IMG/VR virus record: IMGVR_UViG_3300042695_000536
Coordinates: 1 to 64,000 of that record
Length of the DNA: 64,000 bases
Strand: one strand, 5' to 3'
Source of the DNA: a virus
Below, one piece after another: positions 1 to 7,254 of the stretch. A program made the translations under genes and the position numbers. The stretch's first letter is position 1. Each line of letters starts with the position of its first letter. A model generated the notes under the pieces. It did not search any database and had not been told where the DNA came from. It saw only the letters and a program-made list of their open reading frames with translations.

Positions 1-78
1 AGGCTTAAAGCAGCATTAGAAGCAGCAACTGAGTTTAATATGAGCGTAGCTGCCCCCTATACATACATTCAAGTTTAG
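1..78 (+). CDS. 3' end of a truncated upstream gene
   Basis: Frame 1 is open from the window edge to a TAG at 76-78 and gives 25 residues ending in APYTYIQV. The start lies outside the window. The Ala-rich helix-like stretch has no recognisable family. Confidence 0.6.
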   Translation, partial: RLKAALEAATEFNMSVAAPYTYIQV

Positions 79-80
79 TG

Positions 81-92
81 TATAATTAGTTA
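81..92 (+). promoter_or_regulatory. -10 element of a leaderless promoter
   Basis: A perfect TATAAT (81-86) is followed by six bases and then the ATG at 93, so transcription would begin at or next to the start codon. No good -35 is visible. The same spacing recurs before at least nine other genes in this window. Confidence 0.6.
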
Positions 93-305
93 ATGGATAT
101 AAACGACTTAAGACCAGACTATTCAAAATCAATGGACATAAGAGGTGTACCAACACATGTATGTCCATGCGGTTGTGAAATATGGAACCTTAAAGTTATT
201 TTTGATAGTTGTGAAATTGCAACTTATTTTTTAGATATGGAGTGTGCTAATTGTGGCACACTGGCAACAGCACCAACGCCACTGGATAGAGAAGAAGAAG
301 AATGA
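93..305 (+). CDS. small zinc-ribbon-like protein
   Basis: This 70-residue acidic protein has two cysteine clusters, CPCGC near residue 24 and CANC near residue 51, which suggest one bound zinc. It has no membrane segment. It starts six bases after a TATAAT box and its stop overlaps the next ATG (ATGA), so the two genes are probably co-translated. Function unknown. It belongs to the many Cys-pair small proteins of this phage. Confidence 0.75.
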   Translation: MDINDLRPDYSKSMDIRGVPTHVCPCGCEIWNLKVIFDSCEIATYFLDMECANCGTLATAPTPLDREEEE

Positions 306-481
306 GATCACAAAGAAGAATTGACATGCTAGAACTTGAACTGTACAAAATTAGAATTGAATTAGATATAATGCACGAAATAATGAGCAACGTTATAAAC
401 GTACAGACCCAAGCGGCGGAAGCAAGAAATATGGATTCTGGCAAGTGGTATCCACGCAAAAACCCAAATCAGAATTCCTGA
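302..481 (+). CDS. small helical protein, unknown
   Basis: ATG at 302 overlaps the preceding stop and the frame runs to TGA at 479-481, giving 59 residues. The first 45 residues look like one amphipathic or coiled-coil helix rich in Leu, Ile, Glu and Arg. The tail is basic and Asn-rich. No family is recognised. The tight coupling to the preceding gene and the short gap to the next promoter support a real gene. Confidence 0.6.
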   Translation: MRSQRRIDMLELELYKIRIELDIMHEIMSNVINVQTQAAEARNMDSGKWYPRKNPNQNS

Positions 482-485
482 TCTG

Positions 486-514
486 TTGACAAACACCACT
501 CTATTTAGTAAGAT
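486..514 (+). promoter_or_regulatory. sigma70-like promoter for the secreted protease
   Basis: TTGACA (486-491), a 17-base spacer and TAAGAT (509-514) form a near-consensus promoter. The ATG at 522 lies seven bases after the -10, which predicts a leaderless transcript. The TTG that opens the reading frame at 486 is part of the -35, which argues against using it as the start. Confidence 0.75.
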
Positions 515-521
515 TAGCTTT

Positions 522-1487
522 ATGAAAAAACTAATAGCTACTATGGCACTAATCGCCACAACAATCGCAATCACAGTAATGCCTGCACAGGCAAATCTAA
601 AGCCAAAAACAGTTGTACCAACATTGGCTATTTTAGACACAGCATTAGACACATCAATCCCATCAATTAAGTCAAGACTAGTTGCTGAGGTATGCATTTT
701 AGATTGGGCATCATGTCCCAACAAAACTAAATTTATGGAGGGAACAGGAGCATCAGTTCTTCCAATTAGCATGTTATCAACAAATAACTTTAACCATGGA
801 ACACAAATGGCTTCTGCAGCAATTGCAGCTAATCCAAACATTAATATCGTATTCATTAGAATTGTTGGCAATACATCAAAGGGCCAAGTACAAACTTATG
901 GACTCAATACTCTTGTCAATGCTTTAACATGGGTTAATAACAACAAAGCTAAGTACAATATTGTAGCAGTTGCATCAGCACATGCTACAAATGCTCCAGT
1001 TATTAAGAGAAGCGCTTCATCTGCTTATTGTCTGCCAACAGCAGTCGATACAGTAATTTCTAATTTAAATAACTCTGGCGTACCAGTATTCTTTCCTTCT
1101 GGAAATAGTGGTGGAAATACAAGCATGAATGGCAAGATCGAATGGCCAGCATGTATTAGCCAGTCAATTGCAGTTGGTGGAGTTGAAACTCTAAATCTAG
1201 ATAAGCCTCAAGTTTCTTTAACAAGCAACTATGATGTTAACCTTGTAGATCTATGGGGTGAAATTCAGCAGCCAACAATTTATCCTGGAAATGTTAGTGG
1301 ATATTCTTATGGAACATCTGTTTCTGTTCAAGTAATTGCTGCAAAGTACGTACAATTAAAGACCATGAAGCCAACGCTGACATCAACAGAGCTAATTTCA
1401 TTAATGAAGAAAGCTTCTGATCCAGTAGAAAACTCTTATGGACAAAACGTTTATCTGTTTAACTTGAGTAAAGTAATCAATGGATAG
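522..1487 (+). CDS. secreted subtilisin-like serine protease (S8 family)
   Basis: Predicted 321-residue serine protease. Residues 1-25 form a signal peptide (MKK, hydrophobic core, AQA cleavage site). The catalytic triad is visible: Asp39 in AILDTALD, His92 in NHGTQMASA and Ser266 in YSYGTSVS, with the oxyanion Asn in PSGNSGGN. The start at 522 is preferred over TTG 486 because a leaderless promoter ends just upstream. The family hydrolyses peptide bonds, usually outside the cell in Gram-positive bacteria. A secreted protease in a phage could act on host surface proteins or be processed with the neighbouring secreted protein at 2227. That role is inferred. Confidence 0.88.
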   Translation: MKKLIATMALIATTIAITVMPAQANLKPKTVVPTLAILDTALDTSIPSIKSRLVAEVCILDWASCPNKTKFMEGTGASVLPISMLSTNNFNHGTQMASAAIAANPNINIVFIRIVGNTSKGQVQTYGLNTLVNALTWVNNNKAKYNIVAVASAHATNAPVIKRSASSAYCLPTAVDTVISNLNNSGVPVFFPSGNSGGNTSMNGKIEWPACISQSIAVGGVETLNLDKPQVSLTSNYDVNLVDLWGEIQQPTIYPGNVSGYSYGTSVSVQVIAAKYVQLKTMKPTLTSTELISLMKKASDPVENSYGQNVYLFNLSKVING

Positions 1488-1689
1488 TAAGTTAACTATA
1501 CTTGAAGAAATAATCAAGGAGATTGGTGAGGAGTTGTACCAGAAATGGTACAACGCCCTCGCCATTGAAGATAGAACAGAAGAAGCATCAAAAGCAATGT
1601 CTACAAATGCTGGTGAGACAGCCTTGTGGGTAATCCAAACATTTATGAATAAGTTTAATAATGCAGCGGACGAACTAAAGGGAGAGTAA
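1480..1689 (+). CDS. small acidic helical protein, unknown
   Basis: This 69-residue, mostly helical acidic protein overlaps the protease gene end by eight bases. It contains no Cys pair, signal peptide or membrane segment. It is followed one base later by the thioredoxin gene, so the three are probably one operon. No family recognised. Confidence 0.65.
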   Translation: MDSKLTILEEIIKEIGEELYQKWYNALAIEDRTEEASKAMSTNAGETALWVIQTFMNKFNNAADELKGE

Positions 1690-1690
1690 G

Positions 1691-1993
1691 TTGATAGTTA
1701 CAGATGAAAGTTTCAATAGGGTTCTAGATTCTCATAATTTAGTCCTTATTGATTTTTGGGCTCCATGGTGCGGACCATGCTTAAAGGTGTCTCCCATACT
1801 AGATGAGATATCTAAAGAGCGTGGATTATGGGTCGGCAAGTTAAATGTTGATGAGAATCCTATAAAATCAGCAGAATACTCTGTAACATCTATCCCTTAT
1901 ATGGTACTATTTAAGTCTGGGAAGCCAGTAAAAACTATTACTGGTGCAAAACCTAAGCATGTTATGCTAGAAGAGCTTTCGGAATGGATCTAG
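1691..1993 (+). CDS. trxA-like: thioredoxin
   Basis: A 100-residue single-domain thioredoxin with the classic active site WAPWCGPC (Cys27 and Cys30), DFW before it and the cis-Pro motif SIPYMV about residue 74. It starts at TTG, with GGGAG placed correctly upstream. Thioredoxins reduce disulfides. The obvious phage partner is the class II ribonucleotide reductase at 32630, whose C-terminal Cys pair needs an external dithiol. An alternative is redox support for secreted or tail proteins. Confidence 0.93.
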   Translation: MIVTDESFNRVLDSHNLVLIDFWAPWCGPCLKVSPILDEISKERGLWVGKLNVDENPIKSAEYSVTSIPYMVLFKSGKPVKTITGAKPKHVMLEELSEWI

Positions 1994-2178
1994 AAAACAT
2001 AGGTTCAGATCATCTAGAGTTTGAAATATGGCTCAAAAGTGGTTACGACAGAGGCTGGATATCTGATGTATTTTGCGATACACATGATGGGCCACCTTTA
2101 ACAGATGAAGAAATGCAAGAATGGGAAGAAGGAGGAGATCCCTGCTCTTTCCATGTAAAAATAAATGCACTACATTAA
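1984..2178 (+). CDS. small acidic protein, unknown
   Basis: This 64-residue acidic protein overlaps the thioredoxin gene end by ten bases. Aromatic residues and a TDEEMQEWEEGGDP stretch suggest a compact soluble protein. Two isolated Cys are present. It is the last gene before the separately initiated secreted protein at 2227. Function unknown. Confidence 0.65.
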   Translation: MDLENIGSDHLEFEIWLKSGYDRGWISDVFCDTHDGPPLTDEEMQEWEEGGDPCSFHVKINALH

Positions 2179-2226
2179 ATTTCTGTAATCGCAAAGGTCA
2201 CAGAGGAAATAAGGAGAATAAATTAA

Positions 2227-3471
2227 ATGAACTCATTTAAAAAAATCGCTCTAGCCGTGGTTGCAGCCATGACTTTGGGCACAATGGTAGCAACACCTGC
2301 AAGTGCTAACACCATGTCAGTTGTAGCATCCACATGGAATGCTGCAAAAACAGGTGGCGCAGGGTACGACACTCCAGCAACTGCTGGAACAGCGCTAACG
2401 ACTGCAATCGTACGTCCAGTACCTGCAGACAACACTGTTGACAATACAGACGTTGTTCAGATCGTGGCAACAGTAGTAGCAGGAACATCAGTTACTGCAA
2501 CTTCAACAAATGCAACAATCGTATCTGCACTACACTCAACTGCTGCACCAGTAGGAGCAACATCAGGATCATCATCTTTGACAGTTGCAACTGGTACAGG
2601 AACAACAGCAACATTTTATGTCTACACAAAGACAACAGCAATTGGAACAATTGTAATTACAAATGGCCCAGTAACTTTGACATACTATGTTCAAGGTACT
2701 GCTGGTCTTATTAATAATCTAACAGTTTCTGCTCCTGCTACAGGCGCTGCAGGAACAAGACAAGATATTACAGTATCTGCAACAGATGTATTTGGCAACA
2801 AGGTGTCTGGCAAGTCAATTACTGCAACAGTGTTTGCTGCTACAGCAGTTATGGATACAGCAACAGCAACAACTGGTGCAACTCTTTCAGACTTTGGAGT
2901 TGCAACATTTAAGGCAACGCTTCCAGCTGCTGGAACACGATCACTAATCACATTTAGTCCAACAACTGCTGGAGATGCAACCACTACCGATGTAGTTGGT
3001 CTACCTGCTCGTGTACTAGCGCCATTCGCAGAGATTGCAGTTCGTGATCTAGTATCAGAACTTGCTGCTGAGAAGGCTGCAAAAGATGCAGCACTCGCCG
3101 CTAAGGCTGTATCAGATGCTGCAGTTGTAAAGGCTGCTGCGGATGCAGTTGCTGCTAAGGCTGTTTCAGATGCTGCTCTTGCAAAGGCTGCTGCGGATGC
3201 AGTTGCTGCCAAGACTGCCTCAGATAAAGCACTTGCAGATGCAAAGACTGCTTCAGATGCAGCACTTGCTGCTGAGAAGGCTGCTTCTGCTAAGGCACTT
3301 GCTGATGCAAAGACTGCACACGATGCAGTTGTCCTTGCTAAGGATGCAGCTATTGCTAAGCTGACAGCAGACAATGCTAAAGCACTTGCTTCTTTAAAGA
3401 AGTCATTCAATGCACTCGCTACAAAGTGGAATGCAAAGAATCCAAAAGCTAAGGTAACCCTAGTTAAGTAA
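2227..3471 (+). CDS. secreted Ala-rich surface-type protein with coiled-coil C-terminus
   Basis: 414 residues. Residues 1-27 form a signal peptide ending ATPASA. The middle (about 30-265) is rich in Thr, Ala and Val and looks like beta-sandwich or Ig-like domains. Residues about 270-395 form a long Ala/Lys/Asp coiled coil with imperfect repeats around KAVSDAALAKAAADAVAA. The end is LATKWNAKNPKAKVTLVK. The organisation and terminus resemble secreted surface or S-layer-like proteins I associate with freshwater acI actinobacteria, which suggests host origin. AAGGAGA precedes the ATG and a strong terminator follows. It could coat the host and block superinfection, or be a decoy. Role inferred. 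Confidence 0.8.
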   Translation: MNSFKKIALAVVAAMTLGTMVATPASANTMSVVASTWNAAKTGGAGYDTPATAGTALTTAIVRPVPADNTVDNTDVVQIVATVVAGTSVTATSTNATIVSALHSTAAPVGATSGSSSLTVATGTGTTATFYVYTKTTAIGTIVITNGPVTLTYYVQGTAGLINNLTVSAPATGAAGTRQDITVSATDVFGNKVSGKSITATVFAATAVMDTATATTGATLSDFGVATFKATLPAAGTRSLITFSPTTAGDATTTDVVGLPARVLAPFAEIAVRDLVSELAAEKAAKDAALAAKAVSDAAVVKAAADAVAAKAVSDAALAKAAADAVAAKTASDKALADAKTASDAALAAEKAASAKALADAKTAHDAVVLAKDAAIAKLTADNAKALASLKKSFNALATKWNAKNPKAKVTLVK

Positions 3472-3477
3472 TTTTTT

Positions 3478-3503
3478 AAGGGCAGTGGGAAACCACTGCC
3501 CTT
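3478..3503 (+). terminator. rho-independent terminator-type hairpin
   Basis: An 11-bp perfect stem (AAGGGCAGTGG with CCACTGCCCTT) and a GAAA loop lie directly after the surface-protein stop. The following run is only weakly T-rich. Confidence 0.8.
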
Positions 3504-3519
3504 AATTAGGGAAACTGAT

Positions 3520-4149
3520 ATGAATTTACTTTTAGAATTTAAAAAAGCAGCCATAAATGAAGAAGCTGTTTTGATTAAAGATTATTTTAAAACAGAATTT
3601 ACTTGGCAAAATGTTTTAGATTTTGTATACGATCAAACAAAAATAAATAACCCTGACCTGGAATCAAAAAATAAGGAACAGGGCCCAGGCGTAGACACAT
3701 ACGGTAATATTCTAGCCCAAAAACCTATGTGGCTTGCTCCTCAAACTGGATTAGTCTGGGAACATTTTCCTGAAATGAAAGATTTTTTAGTTAAGATAAA
3801 TAAAGAATCAGGTTTTAATGCAGACTTTTCAAATTGTAATTATTATAAAGAATGGGATGCCAGAGGATGTACCTGCGGAGCTTTGTGGCACACAGAAGGC
3901 ATAAAAGTTTCATTGGGAGAAAAATCTGTAGGAGAGCATAGCGACCCTTGGCCAGCTTGCTACCTTCAATCAATTGGTACTTCTTTTTGGGAAATAAAAG
4001 GAAAAAACTCAACAACAACTTATGAGTTAAAAGAGGGAGACCTATTGTTTTTCCCTAAAAAAACAACACATCGTGTTTGGGCCCCTGGCCCAAGGACAGG
4101 TTTTCTAGTAAATGCTGATAGAAATAATCCTATTGCGGATGATCTTTAA
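3520..4149 (+). CDS. 2OG-Fe(II) oxygenase or cupin-like protein
   Basis: 209 residues with a double-stranded beta-helix signature in the C-terminal half. The iron ligands would be His140 and Asp142 (GEHSDPW) and His184 (TTHRVW), with Arg192 (GPRTGF) to hold 2-oxoglutarate and a FFP strand before the distal His. It is more distant from the other eleven such genes and lacks the YLNDDYEGGE strand. Substrate unknown. A cupin without oxygenase activity is the main alternative. It is the first gene after the terminator at 3503. Confidence 0.65.
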   Translation: MNLLLEFKKAAINEEAVLIKDYFKTEFTWQNVLDFVYDQTKINNPDLESKNKEQGPGVDTYGNILAQKPMWLAPQTGLVWEHFPEMKDFLVKINKESGFNADFSNCNYYKEWDARGCTCGALWHTEGIKVSLGEKSVGEHSDPWPACYLQSIGTSFWEIKGKNSTTTYELKEGDLLFFPKKTTHRVWAPGPRTGFLVNADRNNPIADDL

Positions 4150-4151
4150 AA

Positions 4152-4319
4152 ATGGTACAATTAGATAATGAATGGGATCACTTTCATGTGATTCAAAAAA
4201 AAGTTCTAGAAGATCTAATTAAAGAATTAGAAAGTTTAGAGATCCCACCAGACTGGAGACCAAGAGAGGTTTTAAGTTTAGTACTTAGAAAATTAAAAGA
4301 AAAAGAGGCATCATGTTAA
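4152..4319 (+). CDS. small helical protein, unknown
   Basis: ATG at 4152 opens a 55-residue frame ending at TAA 4317-4319, and it overlaps the next start at 4313. It is charged and helical, with [19 protein letters not shown] near the end. A TACAAT at 4156-4161 lies inside the first codons. It has no recognised family. Confidence 0.6.
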   Translation: MVQLDNEWDHFHVIQKKVLEDLIKELESLEIPPDWRPREVLSLVLRKLKEKEASC

Positions 4320-4558
4320 ATAAGTTAAAAAATTTGTTAGGGTTCAAGTCAGTTGAATCAGAGATTGAATTGATCCTGAAAGAGCTAAGCTCACCAGCCA
4401 AGAAGGCACCAGCCAAGAAGGCACCAGCCAAGAAGGCACCAGCCAAGAAGTCACCAGCCAAGAAGGCACCAGCCAAGAAGGCACCAGCCAAGAAGGCACC
4501 AGCCAAGAAGGCACCAGCCAAGAAGGCTGGCGTTACTAAGAGCAAGTCAGTAAAGTGA
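4313..4558 (+). CDS. histone H1-like Lys/Ala/Pro repeat protein
   Basis: 81 residues. A 27-residue amphipathic N-terminus is followed by nine PAKK units (one with Ser in place of Ala before it) and a basic tail. The composition matches the disordered C-terminal tails of histone H1 and of actinobacterial HU proteins, which bind DNA by charge. It could compact or shield phage DNA, or interact with nucleic acid during packaging. It starts inside the preceding gene and its stop overlaps the next start. Confidence 0.8.
   Translation: MLNKLKNLLGFKSVESEIELILKELSSPAKKAPAKKAPAKKAPAKKSPAKKAPAKKAPAKKAPAKKAPAKKAGVTKSKSVK
4393..4527 (+). repeat. nine tandem 15-bp repeats
   Basis: The unit ACCAGCCAAGAAGGC is repeated nine times, with one copy changed to give Ser instead of Ala. 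Near-identity at third positions shows recent expansion by slippage or unequal recombination rather than selection on protein sequence alone. Confidence 0.9.
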
Positions 4559-4779
4559 TAGATCCTAATAAGAAAAGCCTATACAAATCAATTACATGGC
4601 CATTTGTGCATGTATTTTTTGTAGGAGGGTTACTTTATATTGTAACTAAACTTCTTACAGGAGAAGCTGAATGGGAATATATTGGAATTGGAGCTATATC
4701 ATACTTGCTCGTAGAAATGTCATTCTATTATCTTCATGAAAAAATTTGGGAAAAGATTAAAGGTAAGCAATTAAATTAA
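4555..4779 (+). CDS. small membrane protein, DUF2061-like
   Basis: 74 residues starting at GTG, overlapping the previous stop. There are two hydrophobic segments (about 13-33 and 42-60) around [13 protein letters not shown], and the end is [13 protein letters not shown]. The K-S-x-T-W start and the YYLHEKIW motif match the DUF2061 membrane-protein family, whose function is not established. It probably sits in the host membrane. Confidence 0.7.
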   Translation: MIDPNKKSLYKSITWPFVHVFFVGGLLYIVTKLLTGEAEWEYIGIGAISYLLVEMSFYYLHEKIWEKIKGKQLN

Positions 4780-4901
4780 TGACCGATTTAGATAAGTGTG
4801 AAATTAAAGATTGTTTTGGAGAAGCAAAATATATAACTTCTACAGAAACCAAAATGATTCAAGTATGTAAGACCTGTTATAATAAAATTTATAAAAGGTA
4901 A
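4779..4901 (+). CDS. Cys-rich micropeptide
   Basis: The 40-residue frame starts at the ATG overlapping the previous TAA. It has Cys7, Cys12 and a later CKTC pair, a plausible zinc knuckle. It is followed by the Dps-like gene after 16 bases. Function unknown. Confidence 0.6.
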   Translation: MTDLDKCEIKDCFGEAKYITSTETKMIQVCKTCYNKIYKR

Positions 4902-4917
4902 ATAGCAAAGGGATAAA

Positions 4918-5388
4918 ATGGAAAATTTAATTAATCTGTTAAAAACATTTCAAGCTAATTCTGTGGTATACACAAATTTAGTAAGAGGCTTTTTCTGGAA
5001 TACAGAATCTGTCTTGATGCGTCAATCACGCATTGTTTATGAAGATATCTATCTAGACTCTGAAGAGGGCGTACACAATACCTCAACATGGCTTCGCCGA
5101 TTAGGCGGAGAAGCGCCTTACACCCTAGAAGAGTATGCATCCAACCAAACTCTAGGAAATGTTAAGCCAGATACATACTGTGGCGTGGAAATGGCAATTC
5201 ACTTAGTTCCAATTAATAAGAAGATGATCGAAGAGATTAAAAACCTTATCTCTGTTGCAAATGAAAACAACGAGTACGGACTATCATCATATCTATCTGA
5301 ACGACTTTCAGCGCATCAAGAATGGAACTGGTTCTTGGAGTCAAGCCTAAAGCTTCCTCCTAACCCATGGAAGTCACTAAAAGACTAA
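4918..5388 (+). CDS. Dps/ferritin-like protein with atypical metal site
   Basis: 156 residues. The N-terminal helix pair (NSVVYTNLVRGFFWNTES, then ESVLMRQSRIVYEDIYLDSE, then WLRRLGGEAPYTLEEY) aligns with the Dps pattern of a Trp after the first helix and LGG-x-P at the helix junction. A C-terminal helix carries SAHQEWNWFLES. Dps proteins form 12-mers that oxidise iron and bind DNA. The usual His before the first Trp is Phe here and the second His is missing, so the ferroxidase site may be changed. AAAGGG lies about nine bases upstream of the ATG. Confidence 0.65.
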   Translation: MENLINLLKTFQANSVVYTNLVRGFFWNTESVLMRQSRIVYEDIYLDSEEGVHNTSTWLRRLGGEAPYTLEEYASNQTLGNVKPDTYCGVEMAIHLVPINKKMIEEIKNLISVANENNEYGLSSYLSERLSAHQEWNWFLESSLKLPPNPWKSLKD

Positions 5389-5389
5389 G

Positions 5390-6388
5390 TTGTCACAATA
5401 CAAGATCAGCGCAGTACAAATAGATGTAAACGGTCTATGTAATGCTGGATGTTGGTTTTGCCCAGTTTCTTATGAAGGAAACCCAAAATCTGCTATTAGA
5501 GATATGGAGTTGGGGGAGTTAGAAAATATACTCTCTCAACTTCATAATGGCAAAGGTGATTTTGTAGACCCTAATCTAAAAAACATTTATACAGCTAATT
5601 ACAACGAAGTGTTATTGTATAAAAACTTTGAAGAGATGTTTGATTTGTATAGAAAATATAACTTTACAATAAACATACTTACAAATGGTACTCCACTTAC
5701 CAAGAAAAAAGTTGATATAATTAAAAAAAATATCGATGTGATTGGTGGAATTCTTTTAAATATACCATCTGGAGATAAAACCAGATGGTCTAAGTATGTA
5801 AATTTAAATGAAAAAATGTTTGATAAAATGGTAGATAATGTTTTATATGCTGCAGAAGAACTAAATGAATTAGTTTTAGAAAATAGATTTTTTTTAATGG
5901 TTAATGGTCTAAATAATAATTCATTAGTTGAAAATGGTGGGTGGTTAGACATACTTCCTGGAGCCCCAGATTTAAATTTAGATGTAGAGTCTGGAGATTT
6001 AGCTCAAGAGGTTAAGCTATTAAAATCTATATTCCCTTCAATTGAAGTTTTCCCAGCCCACCATTTATACGACAGAGCAGGCCACCTTGCTGATTCAGGA
6101 ATAATTGATCAGACTTCAGCTATTAATAAATATTTGGCGGGAGAAGGCAAGAAGGTAATAGGATGCAATGGTGGATTAGGCGTAAGAAGCAGAACTAATG
6201 AGTGGATACATATTAACCCAAATGGTGACTTATTTATCTGCTGCGCTGATTTTGATTTTAAGACAGTGTACGGAAATTCTAATAAATCTACAATTAAAGA
6301 TATATGGTTTAGCAAAGAGAGAACAAACATGATAGAAGACTCATACTCTAATATGTGTACCAAGTGCTCAGCGGCCATCTGGGGCTAG
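5390..6388 (+). CDS. radical SAM enzyme with SPASM-type C-terminus
   Basis: 332 residues from TTG one base after the previous stop. The CNAGCWFC motif (Cys17, Cys21, Cys24) is the canonical CX3CX2C that binds the SAM-cleaving 4Fe-4S cluster. Additional Cys lie near the C-terminus (VIGCNGG, FICCADF and MCTKC), as in SPASM/twitch enzymes that carry auxiliary clusters. Such enzymes commonly modify peptides. The five short peptides directly downstream (6394-7081), three of them Cys-rich, are candidate substrates. That link is inferred. Confidence 0.85.
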   Translation: MSQYKISAVQIDVNGLCNAGCWFCPVSYEGNPKSAIRDMELGELENILSQLHNGKGDFVDPNLKNIYTANYNEVLLYKNFEEMFDLYRKYNFTINILTNGTPLTKKKVDIIKKNIDVIGGILLNIPSGDKTRWSKYVNLNEKMFDKMVDNVLYAAEELNELVLENRFFLMVNGLNNNSLVENGGWLDILPGAPDLNLDVESGDLAQEVKLLKSIFPSIEVFPAHHLYDRAGHLADSGIIDQTSAINKYLAGEGKKVIGCNGGLGVRSRTNEWIHINPNGDLFICCADFDFKTVYGNSNKSTIKDIWFSKERTNMIEDSYSNMCTKCSAAIWG

Positions 6389-6393
6389 CGCAG

Positions 6394-6498
6394 ATGTGTT
6401 GGATATGCGGATGTGCAGACCACGTGGGTCTTGGCAATGAGAGGCCCACAGAGGCAGAAGTTGATCCTAATCAACTAAATGATATAATAGATTCATAA
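6394..6498 (+). CDS. Cys-rich micropeptide (MCWICGC type)
   Basis: A 34-residue frame starts five bases after the radical SAM stop. The N-terminus MCWICGC carries three Cys and the rest is acidic (EAEVDPNQLNDIIDS). Two other downstream peptides share the MCxxCxC start. It could bind metal or be a RiPP precursor for the radical SAM enzyme. Confidence 0.65.
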   Translation: MCWICGCADHVGLGNERPTEAEVDPNQLNDIIDS

Positions 6499-6545
6499 GT
6501 GGAATACTAGTCCCGCTTAAATAAATAACCTATAGGAGCAATAAC

Positions 6546-6698
6546 ATGTCAGACGGAAAAGATTTAAACGGATTTACATCACCAAAAGTAAACGATTCAA
6601 CAGTATGGGGTAACAACGAGCAGTACGCAGCTGACCCAAAGGCAGCATTCCCATCAACAGACGTTTCAAACCAAGCGCAGGCTCAGGGTCCAAAGTAA
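6546..6698 (+). CDS. small hydrophilic protein, unknown
   Basis: 50 residues rich in Asn, Asp, Gln and Ala with no Cys. AGGAG lies about nine bases before the ATG, a strong ribosome site. It is probably unstructured. It lies between the Cys-rich peptides and may be a structural or scaffold-like micropeptide. No family recognised. Confidence 0.65.
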   Translation: MSDGKDLNGFTSPKVNDSTVWGNNEQYAADPKAAFPSTDVSNQAQAQGPK

Positions 6699-6699
6699 T

Positions 6700-6792
6700 A
6701 TGTGCTTTGAATGCGGTTGCGAAAGCGTAGGAAGCGAAACTGGAATTAAAGAAGTTAATATCCAGGATGTATCAGATCAAAGGGATCAATAA
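6700..6792 (+). CDS. Cys-rich micropeptide (MCFECGC type)
   Basis: 30 residues with the start MCFECGC, then a polar acidic tail. The stop overlaps the next ATG. It shares the three-Cys start with the peptides at 6394 and 6792. Confidence 0.65.
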   Translation: MCFECGCESVGSETGIKEVNIQDVSDQRDQ

Positions 6793-6899
6793 TGTGTAAA
6801 GATTGTGCATGCGGTAAAGACGAGCAAATTCAGTATGAATCAGCTCCATCACCAGCTAACAATAATGTTGTAACTATCTCACAAATTAAGGGAGCGTAG
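6792..6899 (+). CDS. Cys-rich micropeptide (MCKDCACG type)
   Basis: 35 residues starting MCKDCACG and ending ISQIKGA. It overlaps genes on both sides by one base, so it is translated within an operon. The three-Cys start is shared with 6394 and 6700. Confidence 0.65.
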   Translation: MCKDCACGKDEQIQYESAPSPANNNVVTISQIKGA

Positions 6900-7081
6900 T
6901 GTCAGAAAACGTTGTAAGCTCTGGAGAAGCAACAAAAAAGAATCCTTCTCAGGGTAAATTTAAATCTGGCGTACAGCCTAAAAGACCTCCAATGAAAATC
7001 GATGTCAACAAGCACGGTATTAGAAGAGAAACACCAGCTGTTCCTCAAGCACCTAGAAAAACTGGAAGAAAGAAAGTATAA
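6899..7081 (+). CDS. small basic protein, unknown
   Basis: 60 residues starting at GTG that overlaps the previous TAG. It is very basic and Pro-rich (VQPKRPPMKIDVNKHG, then APRKTGRKKV), probably disordered and nucleic-acid binding. The stop overlaps the next ATG. Confidence 0.6.
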   Translation: MSENVVSSGEATKKNPSQGKFKSGVQPKRPPMKIDVNKHGIRRETPAVPQAPRKTGRKKV

Positions 7082-7218
7082 TGCCTCCAAAAAAATTTGG
7101 CAGGCAAGTACCTTTTAACGACACGATTATTCGTGATGGTAAAATTGTGAGATTAAGAAAAGACGGTAGAATAAAAGCTATCGTAGGAGATTACTCTCCA
7201 AAACATCCAAAGAAATAG
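7081..7218 (+). CDS. small basic protein, unknown
   Basis: 45 residues, basic at both ends, with a central strand-turn-strand pattern (TIIRDGKIVRLRKDGRIKAI). It is coupled to the upstream gene by an ATG/stop overlap. Last gene of the micropeptide operon. Confidence 0.6.
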   Translation: MPPKKFGRQVPFNDTIIRDGKIVRLRKDGRIKAIVGDYSPKHPKK

Positions 7219-7254
7219 ACTATCTATTATCTTTCTAAAGGTAGGAACTATCAG

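Noticed and set aside
486-521. TTG start for the secreted protease
   Set aside because: The TTG is part of a -35 hexamer, and the signal peptide starts at 522.
2691-3554. Long minus-strand frame opposite the surface protein
   Set aside because: Ala/Ser-rich mirror of the coiled-coil repeats, running through a terminator.
4393-4527. CRISPR array
   Set aside because: Units are directly adjacent without spacers, and they encode protein.
4285-4545. Minus-strand frame of AGAFLAG repeats
   Set aside because: It is only the complement of the PAKK repeats. The plus strand has the start, coupling and sensible protein.
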